A DNA stretch of 5,383 nucleotides from an uncultured Sulfitobacter sp. GTDB lineage: Bacteria > Pseudomonadota > Alphaproteobacteria > Rhodobacterales > Rhodobacteraceae. The DNA lies in NCBI GenBank assembly GCA_937923365.1, contig CALAIJ010000095.1, positions 1 through 5,383 on the forward strand, written 5' to 3'. Position numbers and translations under genes: made by a program. A model generated the notes under the pieces. It did no database searches. It saw nothing but the letters and a program-made list of their open reading frames with translations, and was not told where the DNA came from. Shown in pieces: positions 1 to 5,383 of this stretch; the first letter of the stretch is position 1, and every line of letters begins with the position of its first letter.

Positions 1-69
1 CAGCCTCCAGACGCCCATTCACACCCCGTTAACCCGCACGCGGCGCTAACCAGAACGGCGACAGCATCC

Positions 70-101
70 TGTACGTACAACGTATGTACGCGGCCTGTAC
101 G
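70..101. promoter_or_regulatory. TGTACG repeat cluster, candidate operator
   Basis: The hexamer TGTACG occurs three times in the same orientation, at 70-75, 85-90 and 96-101. An inverted copy, CGTACA, overlaps the first so that 70-79 is a perfect 10-base palindrome (TGTACGTACA). The stretch 81-90 also has symmetrical arms, CGTA and TACG around TG. This density in a non-coding stretch about 80-110 bases before the exonuclease start suggests a binding site for a dimeric regulator. I do not recognise the motif as that of a named regulator. It could serve the repair genes to the right or an unseen divergent gene to the left. The repeats are seen directly; the operator role is inference. Confidence 0.35.
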
Positions 102-119
102 CCAAACATATACAAATTC

Positions 120-132
120 CGGGAAAATCCCG
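120..132. repeat. Small inverted repeat CGGGA-AAA-TCCCG
   Basis: A perfect 5-base inverted repeat, CGGGA (120-124) and TCCCG (128-132), flanks a three-base AAA loop. No T-run follows on the + strand, so it does not look like an intrinsic terminator for that strand. It lies between the TGTACG cluster and the first gene and would be near the 5' end of a transcript starting around here. A stem this short can occur by chance, so no role is assigned. Confidence 0.3.
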
Positions 133-135
133 CCC

Positions 136-144
136 ATTAACCAT
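136..144 (+). promoter_or_regulatory. Possible CtrA half-site (ATTAACCAT)
   Basis: ATTAACCAT matches the TTAACCAT form of the alphaproteobacterial CtrA half-site. The full CtrA consensus TTAA-N7-TTAA is not present here, because the bases seven beyond the TTAA are not TTAA on either side. A second TTAACC lies at 29-34 and a CTAACC at 46-51. The site sits about 35 bases before the exonuclease start. A match this short is weak evidence without knowledge of the genome. Confidence 0.2.
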
Positions 145-178
145 TTGCCGATGCACCAAATGATCTATGTTTGTTCTC

Positions 179-1186
179 ATGACAGACGTCCTCACCTTCA
201 CCGACCGCGGGATTTATTGCCCCGCAGGCGATTTCTACATCGATCCCTGGCGGCCGGTGCCGCGTGCCCTGATCACCCATGGCCATGCCGACCACGCGCG
301 TTCCGGCATGGGCAGCTATCTGGCAACCGATGCCGCCCTGCCCGTCATGCGCCACCGTCTGGGGGATATTGATGCAACGGGGATAGGCTTTGGTGTGGTG
401 CAACGTATCGGCGATGCAGAGGTATCCTTTCATCCTGCGGGCCACGTGCCCGGCTCTGCCCAGATCAGAGTGGCCGTGGGCGGCGAGGTTTGGGTCGCCT
501 CCGGTGATTACAAGATCGAGGATGATGGCCTGTCAGAACCTTTCGCCCCCGTGAAATGCCACCATTTCATTACCGAAAGCACCTTTGGCCTACCCGTCTT
601 CCGCTGGGCCCCTCAAGCGGACGTGGCAGCCCAGATCAACGATTGGTGGGCAGGCTGCGCCGCTGCGGGCAAGACCGCGTTTTTGGGCGCCTACGCCTTG
701 GGCAAGGCGCAGCGCTTGATGACAATGCTGAACCCGGACATCGGCCCGATCCTGACCCATGGCGCTGTCGAGGCAACCAACAACGTCTTGCGCGAACAGG
801 GTGTCTTGCTGCCCGAAACAGTCCACGCCACGGCAGAGCTTGCCCCCAAGGATCATCCCGGTGCACTGGTCCTGTGTCCGCCCTCCGCTTTGGGCAGCAA
901 ATGGGCACGACGGTTCGGCCCGCAGGAAACCGCTTTTGCCTCAGGCTGGATGGCCCTGCGCGGAGTGCGCAGGCGACGTGCCGGCGACCGAGGCTTTGTC
1001 ATTTCCGATCATGCGGACTGGCCCGGGCTGCTGTCTGCCATCAAGGCCACAGAGGCGGAAAATATATACGTAACCCATGGTTACACAGATGTCTTCACGC
1101 GACACTTGAATGAGGCCGGATGGAACGCCTGCGTTGTGCCCACTCAATTCGAAGGGGAATCCCTTGATACCGGGGATGCGGCATGA
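179..1186 (+). CDS. Ligase-associated DNA exonuclease (metallo-beta-lactamase fold)
   Basis: This is a 335-residue protein of the ligase-associated DNA damage response exonuclease family (TIGR04122 type), related to the beta-CASP/SNM1-like nucleases and thought to trim DNA ends before ligation in the cytoplasm. The metal-binding signature HGHADH is at residues 34-39. Further likely metal or active-site positions are H89 (AGHVPGSAQI), D110 (SGDYK), E133 (ITESTFG), the SDHAD block at 276-280 and H300 (VTHG), so the catalytic set looks intact. Length is normal for the family. An in-frame ATG at 167 would add MFVL; I prefer 179 because family members typically begin close to MTxxLTFTxRGxYCPAGDFYIDPW. 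Neither start has a clear Shine-Dalgarno sequence. The stop overlaps the ligase start, which strongly supports a joint function. The family call is firm; the biochemical role is family knowledge. Confidence 0.92.
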   Translation: MTDVLTFTDRGIYCPAGDFYIDPWRPVPRALITHGHADHARSGMGSYLATDAALPVMRHRLGDIDATGIGFGVVQRIGDAEVSFHPAGHVPGSAQIRVAVGGEVWVASGDYKIEDDGLSEPFAPVKCHHFITESTFGLPVFRWAPQADVAAQINDWWAGCAAAGKTAFLGAYALGKAQRLMTMLNPDIGPILTHGAVEATNNVLREQGVLLPETVHATAELAPKDHPGALVLCPPSALGSKWARRFGPQETAFASGWMALRGVRRRRAGDRGFVISDHADWPGLLSAIKATEAENIYVTHGYTDVFTRHLNEAGWNACVVPTQFEGESLDTGDAA

Positions 1187-2781
1187 AGGATTTCGCCACC
1201 CTTTTCACAGCCGTCGATCAAAGCACTAAGACCACGGTCAAAGTTGCCGCACTTGCTGCCTATTTCAATACCGCCAGCGAAGAAGACAAGCTTTGGACCG
1301 TCGCACTTTTCTCCGGCCGCCGTCCAAAGAGGGCTGTCACCACAACGCGCCTGCGTGAATGGGCCGCTGAAATGGCGGACATCCCGCTTTGGCTGTTTGA
1401 AGAAAGTTATGCCATTGTTGGTGATCTGGCCGAGACGATTGCCTTGGTCCTGCCCCCGAATGCCTCTGTGGATAACCGCGATCTGTCGCAATGGATCAAC
1501 GCCTTACGCGGCCTTGCTGATGTGGACGATTCTGAACGGAAGCGCTTTGTGCTACGGGCTTGGCAAAGCTTGGGCGGCGCGGAGCGGTTCTTGTTCAACA
1601 AGCTGATTACAGGCGGCTTCCGTGTGGGCGTCAGCCAGAAACTGATGACGCGGGCACTGTCCCAGGCAACGGGCAAGCCGGAAACCGAACTGGCCCACCG
1701 ACTGATGGGCAACTGGCACCCCGATGACACCACATGGCACGCGTTGATTGAGGCGGACGACCCTACGGCAGATGCCTCGCGTCCCTATCCTTTTTATCTG
1801 GCTTACGGGCTGGATGACGCGCCCGCCGCGTTGGGAGACCCGCGCGAGTGGCGCGCTGAATGGAAATGGGACGGCATCCGTGGCCAGCTAATCTTGCGTG
1901 ATGGCAGCCATTTTGTCTGGTCACGCGGCGAAGAGCTGATGACCGACCGCTTCCCCGAACTGGCCCGCGCAATTGACCATCTTCCCAGCGGCACCGTCCT
2001 GGATGGCGAATTGCTGGTCTGGCAAGATGGCGCTAAAAATCCCTCCTCTTTCAACGCTTTACAGGCACGCATCGGGCGCAAGACGGTGCCGAAGAAGTTG
2101 CTGACCGAAGCGCCCGTTGTCTTGCACGCCTATGACCTGCTGGAATGGCACGGCAAGGATATACGCGATCGCCCCTTCTCAGAACGCCGCGCTTTGCTGG
2201 AGGCAGCCTGCGCAAACCTGCCCCCCGAAGCGCCGATCAAGCTGTCGCCGCAAATCGCCTTCACCAGTTGGGACGATCTGGCCACCTACCGCGACAACGC
2301 ACGTGAGGCCCATGCCGAAGGGCTGATGCTGAAGCGCGGCGACAGCACCTATAGGTCAGGCCGCAAGAAGGGGGATTGGTGGAAGTGGAAACTGGATCCG
2401 CTGACCATCGACGCGGTCATGATCTATGCTCAAGCGGGATCGGGACGGCGGGCGAACCTGTTCACGGATTTCACCTTTGCGGTCCGCAATGGCGAGGATC
2501 TTGTGCCCTTCACCAAGGCCTATTCCGGCCTGACTGACGCAGAATTCCGCCAGATCACGGCGTGGGTGCGCAAAAACACCCTCCAGCGCTTTGGCCCTGT
2601 GCGCCAGGTCACCCCGTATCATGTGTTCGAGATCGCCTTTGAAGGCATCCAGAAAAGCCCGCGGCACAAATCGGGAGTCGCTTTAAGATTCCCGCGTATG
2701 TTGCGCTGGCGCCACGATAAATCCCTGTCCGAGGCCAATACGCTGGACGATCTGAATGAAATGCTCCGCATCTATGGTTGA
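1183..2781 (+). CDS. ATP-dependent DNA ligase, PP_1105/TIGR04120 type
   Basis: This 532-residue enzyme seals nicks in DNA using ATP, through a lysyl-AMP intermediate. The helical N-terminal DNA-binding domain covers about 1-180. The nucleotidyltransferase domain (about 205-405) shows motif I KWDGIR with catalytic K228, R248 in SRGEEL, motif III LDGELLVW with E276, motif IIIa YDLLEW at 317-322, motif IV EGLMLKR at 379-385 and motif V KWK at 401-403. The OB-fold domain (about 406-532) ends with a motif VI-like segment, LRFPRMLRW, at 501-509. There is no LigD-type polymerase or phosphoesterase domain, so this is the three-domain bacterial ligase (often called Lig B type, not the NAD-dependent E. 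coli LigB). The ATG overlaps the exonuclease stop by four bases (ATGA), with GGGGA at 1172-1176 six bases upstream as ribosome binding site. It is probably accessory to the essential NAD-dependent LigA, acting in repair. Confidence 0.95.
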   Translation: MKDFATLFTAVDQSTKTTVKVAALAAYFNTASEEDKLWTVALFSGRRPKRAVTTTRLREWAAEMADIPLWLFEESYAIVGDLAETIALVLPPNASVDNRDLSQWINALRGLADVDDSERKRFVLRAWQSLGGAERFLFNKLITGGFRVGVSQKLMTRALSQATGKPETELAHRLMGNWHPDDTTWHALIEADDPTADASRPYPFYLAYGLDDAPAALGDPREWRAEWKWDGIRGQLILRDGSHFVWSRGEELMTDRFPELARAIDHLPSGTVLDGELLVWQDGAKNPSSFNALQARIGRKTVPKKLLTEAPVVLHAYDLLEWHGKDIRDRPFSERRALLEAACANLPPEAPIKLSPQIAFTSWDDLATYRDNAREAHAEGLMLKRGDSTYRSGRKKGDWWKWKLDPLTIDAVMIYAQAGSGRRANLFTDFTFAVRNGEDLVPFTKAYSGLTDAEFRQITAWVRKNTLQRFGPVRQVTPYHVFEIAFEGIQKSPRHKSGVALRFPRMLRWRHDKSLSEANTLDDLNEMLRIYG

Positions 2782-2832
2782 GCGGTGCTTGTCCCGCCGC
2801 CCGCGCCGTCTTAGGTAGGGGGAAACAAACAT

Positions 2833-2837
2833 GAGGT
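2833..2837 (+). promoter_or_regulatory. Ribosome binding site for pepF (GAGGT)
   Basis: GAGGT lies four bases before the ATG at 2842 and supports that start. A stronger purine tract, AGGGGGA at 2817-2823, lies 18 bases from this ATG but only seven bases from an out-of-frame ATG at 2831, so two initiation sites compete in this leader. The protein start LPFPVRDANAN directly after 2842 fits the family, which makes 2842 the real pepF start. Confidence 0.5.
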
Positions 2838-2841
2838 CCCG

Positions 2842-4662
2842 ATGTTCCAGCTTCCTTTTCCCGTCCGCGATGCCAATGCCAATGGTGGCAAGAATGACTT
2901 TGGCGACCTGCCCGAATGGGACCTGAGCGACCTTTACGCAGGCGAGGATGCGCCCGAGCTGAAGCGCGATCTGGACTGGCTGGAGCAGGCCTGCGCCTCT
3001 TTCGCCGCGGACTACGAAGGCAAACTGGCGGGTCTTGACGCCGAAGGGCTGCTGGACTGCGTGCTGCACAACGAGAAAATCAACCAGATCGCCGGCCGCA
3101 TCATGTCTTACGCGGGCTTGCGGTATTACCAACTGACAACCGATGCTGGCCGCGCCAAATTCATGTCCGACCATCAGGAAAAGATCACCAATTTCACCAC
3201 CCCATTGGTGTTTTTCACGCTTGAGATCAATCGCTTGGACGATGACCACCTGGACGGGCTTTATGCCCGCAACGCCGATTTGGCCCGCTACAAACCCATC
3301 TTCGATCGCGTGCGTGCGATGAAGCCCTACCAGTTGAGCGACGAGTTGGAAAAATTCCTGCACGATCTGGGTGTCGTCGGCGACGCATGGGAGCGGATGT
3401 TCGACGAGACCATCGCAGGTCTGCAATTCGACGTGAACGGCGAGACGCTGAACATCGAAGGCACCCTGAACCTGCTGACCGACCCCAACCGCGACAATCG
3501 AGAGGCGGCATCACGCGAATTGGCTGATGTTTTCCAAAGCAATATCAAGACCTTCGCCCGTGTTCACAATACGCAAGCCAAGGAAAAAGAGATCATCGAC
3601 CGTTGGCGCGGGATGGAGACGCCGCAAATGGGCCGTCACCTCTCCAATCAGGTCGAGCCTGAAGTGGTCGAGGCCCTGCGCAATGCCGTGGTCAAAGCCT
3701 ACCCCAAGCTGAGCCACCGTTATTACGAGCTGAAGCGAAAGTGGCTGGGGCTCGACGTCATGCAGGTCTGGGACCGCAATGCCCCCCTGCCGCTGGAAGA
3801 CCCGCGTGTTGTTGACTGGGCGCAAGCCGAAAAGACCGTGATGGAAGCCTACAATGCTTTCGACCCGCGCATGGGCGAACTGGCAGAGCCGTTTTTTCGC
3901 AAAGGCTGGATCGACGCAGGGGTGAAACCCGGCAAAGCGCCCGGCGCATTTGCCCACCCCACGGTGACGGATGTGCACCCCTATGTGATGCTCAACTACT
4001 TGGGAAAACCTCGTGATGTCATGACATTGGCGCATGAATTGGGCCACGGCGTGCATCAGGTGCTGGCCGCAGAACAAGGTGAGATGCTGTCCTCCACGCC
4101 GCTGACCTTGGCCGAAACAGCATCCGTCTTTGGCGAAATGCTGACTTTCCGCAAAATGCTGGACGGGGCCAAGACCGACGCGCAACGCAAGGTGCTGCTG
4201 GCAGGCAAGGTCGAGGATATGATCAACACGGTCGTCCGACAGATCGCCTTCTACGACTTCGAATGTAAACTGCATGATGCGCGGCGCGGCGGAGAGTTGA
4301 CGCCCGATGATATCAACGCCCTGTGGATGTCCGTACAGGCAGAATCCCTTGGGCCCGCCTTTGAATTCATGGACGGGTACGAGACCTTCTGGGCCTACAT
4401 CCCCCACTTCGTCCACTCGCCCTTCTACGTCTACGCCTATGCCTTCGGCGATGGCCTCGTGAACGCGCTTTATGCCGTCTACGCAGAAGGCGGCGAAGGC
4501 TTTGAGGAAAAGTACTTTGACATGCTCAAAGCGGGCGGCTCCAAGCATCACAAAGAGCTGTTGGCCCCCTTCGGACTGGACGCCAGCGACCCCGCGTTCT
4601 GGGACAAAGGTCTGAGCATGATCTCGGGCTTCATTGATGAATTGGAAGCGATGGAGGGGTGA
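2842..4662 (+). CDS. pepF: Oligoendopeptidase F, M3 family zinc metallopeptidase
   Basis: This is a complete 606-residue cytoplasmic zinc peptidase that cleaves short to medium peptides internally, probably recycling products of intracellular proteolysis or imported peptides. The zinc site is HELGH at 398-402, with E399 the catalytic base and E425 (LAETAS) the likely third ligand. The GKAPGAF segment at 364-370 and the H525/Y529/Y531/Y533 cluster (FVHSPFYVYAYAFG) match conserved substrate-binding and transition-state features of M3 peptidases. The N-terminal GDLPEWDLSDLY at 21-32 is typical of the PepF branch, and the alpha-helical oligopeptidase F N-terminal domain fills roughly 110-190. No signal peptide or membrane segment is visible. 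The length is normal and no catalytic residue is missing. A 60-base gap without a convincing terminator separates it from the ligase, so readthrough from the repair pair is possible. Its last codons overlap the following acetyltransferase gene. Confidence 0.95.
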   Translation: MFQLPFPVRDANANGGKNDFGDLPEWDLSDLYAGEDAPELKRDLDWLEQACASFAADYEGKLAGLDAEGLLDCVLHNEKINQIAGRIMSYAGLRYYQLTTDAGRAKFMSDHQEKITNFTTPLVFFTLEINRLDDDHLDGLYARNADLARYKPIFDRVRAMKPYQLSDELEKFLHDLGVVGDAWERMFDETIAGLQFDVNGETLNIEGTLNLLTDPNRDNREAASRELADVFQSNIKTFARVHNTQAKEKEIIDRWRGMETPQMGRHLSNQVEPEVVEALRNAVVKAYPKLSHRYYELKRKWLGLDVMQVWDRNAPLPLEDPRVVDWAQAEKTVMEAYNAFDPRMGELAEPFFRKGWIDAGVKPGKAPGAFAHPTVTDVHPYVMLNYLGKPRDVMTLAHELGHGVHQVLAAEQGEMLSSTPLTLAETASVFGEMLTFRKMLDGAKTDAQRKVLLAGKVEDMINTVVRQIAFYDFECKLHDARRGGELTPDDINALWMSVQAESLGPAFEFMDGYETFWAYIPHFVHSPFYVYAYAFGDGLVNALYAVYAEGGEGFEEKYFDMLKAGGSKHHKELLAPFGLDASDPAFWDKGLSMISGFIDELEAMEG

Positions 4663-5153
4663 CAGACCTCGCGCTGGCCCCTTTGGGGCCGTCCGATTTC
4701 GCCAAGGTCGCAGGTGTCACCGTCGCACCGGGGCACGAAGTATTTGCCGGAACTGTCCGAGAGGCATTTGACGCCGCCGAAGAGGGCGTTGATTTTCATG
4801 GCATATTTTCGGGAAACGAGGCCGTTGGCTTCTTTAAGATAGACCGTGGATATCCCGCGCGCTATCCATTTGCGCCGCAAGGCGCGCTTGGATTGCGCGC
4901 CTTTATCATCGACAGCGGTCATCACGGTCAGGGCATCGCCACCCGTGCGGTCCGCGCCTTGCCCACCTATCTGGCGCAACACTACCCGACATCAAAAACG
5001 CTCTATCTGACAGTGAACAAGATCAATCCGGCGGCGATCAAAGCCTATCTGAACGGCGGGTTTGAGCACACGGGCAAGGAATGGCCGCATGGCGATGCGG
5101 GGCCACAACACGTGATGCGTCTGAGGCTTTCGGGCAGCTGTGGACCCGTGTAA
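4659..5153 (+). CDS. GNAT family N-acetyltransferase
   Basis: A 164-residue protein with a GCN5-related acetyltransferase fold, which would transfer acetyl from acetyl-CoA to an amine; the substrate is unknown. The acetyl-CoA loop (motif A) is in LGLRAFIIDSGHHGQGIATRAV at 78-98; HGQGIA at 89-94 has His where Gln or Arg is usual in the R/QxxGxG/A pattern. Motif B is in LTVNKINPAAIKAYLNGGF at 117-135, with the expected Asn residues, Tyr and GF ending. The start is GTG inside the pepF stop (GTGA), giving a four-base overlap. The GGAGG at 4653-4657 is only one base from this GTG, while GGAAG at 4644-4648 is ten bases away, so initiation probably relies on coupling to pepF termination. No ATG fits: the frame is closed by a TGA at 4638-4640 upstream, and no other good start is near. 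Confidence 0.85.
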   Translation: MTDLALAPLGPSDFAKVAGVTVAPGHEVFAGTVREAFDAAEEGVDFHGIFSGNEAVGFFKIDRGYPARYPFAPQGALGLRAFIIDSGHHGQGIATRAVRALPTYLAQHYPTSKTLYLTVNKINPAAIKAYLNGGFEHTGKEWPHGDAGPQHVMRLRLSGSCGPV

Positions 5154-5195
5154 CCTTGGCGCATAAAACATTCGCGCATGGGGGATGCCGAGCAC

Positions 5196-5383
5196 ATGAA
5201 ACCAGCAGGCAAGGGTCAGTGGGAATCGCTCTACTTTGATTACCCCCAGTTTGACGCCCCCACCCGAGAAGGGCTGCCAAAAAAGGCCTCTGTAGCGATC
5301 GTCGGCGCGGGCCCTATCGGGATGATTGCCGCCCTGACGCTGGCGCGCCACGGCATCAAATCCACGCTGATCGAGGCAGGGTC
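5196..5383 (+). CDS. FAD-dependent oxidoreductase or monooxygenase, N-terminal fragment
   Basis: Only the first 62 codons are in the window; the gene runs off the right edge. After about 31 residues of leader (MKPAGKGQWESLYFDYPQFDAP…) comes a beta strand and a classical dinucleotide-binding motif, VAIVGAGPIGMIAALTLARHG at 33-53, with the GxGxxG glycines at 37, 39 and 42 and the ribose-binding acidic residue E60 in TLIEAG. The GAGPxG form is typical of FAD-binding aromatic-ring hydroxylases (PheA/TfdB/MhpA type) and related flavoenzymes, but the diagnostic later motifs (DG, GD) are outside. The start at 5196 has GGGGGA (5180-5185) ten bases upstream; an in-frame ATG at 5178 would add six residues (MGDAEH). 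It lies 42 bases after the acetyltransferase on the same strand and could be in the same operon. Confidence 0.8.
   Translation, partial: MKPAGKGQWESLYFDYPQFDAPTREGLPKKASVAIVGAGPIGMIAALTLARHGIKSTLIEAG

Noticed and set aside
1..18. Possible divergent gene starting at an ATG on the - strand (MGVWRL…)
   Set aside because: Only six codons lie in the window. A purine-rich stretch precedes the ATG and a stop sits just before it in frame, which is compatible with a start but far too little to support a gene.
53..67. Possible alphaproteobacterial SOS (LexA) box, GAAC-N7-GAAC
   Set aside because: GAAC at 53-56 is followed seven bases later by GCAT, not GAAC. The GTTC at 173-176 also lacks a partner at the right spacing.
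1..372. Open frame on the + strand from the left edge through the exonuclease start
   Set aside because: It has no stop up to 372, but the translation is rich in His, Pro and Arg, crosses the repeat cluster and overlaps the real exonuclease frame. It carries no recognisable domain.
2782..2810. Possible intrinsic terminator after the ligase gene
   Set aside because: Only a four-base GCGG/CCGC pairing is available and no T-run follows, so termination here is not supported.
2683..3426. Antisense open frame of 247 codons across the ligase end and pepF start
   Set aside because: It spans the 3' end of one firm gene and the 5' part of another, shows no family motif, and is explained by the codon bias of the opposite strand.
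3511..4551. Long antisense open frame of 346 codons opposite pepF
   Set aside because: It lies wholly within a well-supported M3 peptidase gene. Its translation is a low-complexity-looking shadow rich in His, Gln and Val with no recognisable domain, as expected opposite a GC-rich gene.
4870..4880. Palindrome TTGCG-C-CGCAA inside the acetyltransferase gene
   Set aside because: It lies in coding sequence in a GC-rich stretch with conserved protein around it, and there is no flanking evidence for a site. Chance is sufficient.
5151..5198. Acetyltransferase and FAD enzyme are in the same frame, separated by one stop
   Set aside because: This could suggest a split fusion gene. However, the acetyltransferase is complete, the next gene has its own ATG and upstream purine tract, and one in three neighbouring genes share a frame by chance.

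Overview
The window looks like ordinary chromosomal DNA from an alphaproteobacterium, most likely a Rhodobacteraceae/Roseobacter-group member. This is a judgement from protein style (a PepF of the 'LPFPVRDANAN…GDLPEWDLSDLY' type, and a ligase-associated exonuclease opening MTDVLTFTDRGIYCPAGDFYIDPWRP), moderately high G+C and GC-rich third codon positions. No database search was possible. All five supported genes lie on the + strand.

Layout. Positions 1-178 are non-coding as far as can be seen. They hold a cluster of TGTACG hexamers, a small inverted repeat and a TTAACCAT box ahead of the first gene. Positions 179-2781 hold two overlapping DNA-repair genes: a metallo-beta-lactamase-fold, ligase-associated DNA exonuclease and an ATP-dependent DNA ligase of the PP_1105/TIGR04120 type. 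The second starts inside the stop of the first (ATGA overlap), so they are almost certainly cotranscribed and translationally coupled. After a 60-base gap, 2842-4662 encodes a complete M3-family oligoendopeptidase F (zinc metallopeptidase). Its stop overlaps the GTG start of a GNAT-family N-acetyltransferase (4659-5153). From 5196 to the right edge is the N-terminus of a Rossmann-fold FAD-dependent oxidoreductase, cut off by the window.

How they work together. The exonuclease and ligase are two of the four proteins usually grouped in the 'ligase-associated DNA damage response' set; the Lhr-type helicase and PdeM endonuclease that often follow are absent here. The peptidase and acetyltransferase form a second coupled unit, with housekeeping peptide turnover the likely main role. 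The FAD enzyme is too incomplete to assign. I found no mobile element, CRISPR array, tRNA or rRNA, and nothing that convincingly amounts to a new system. The least explained signal is the TGTACG cluster upstream of the repair pair.
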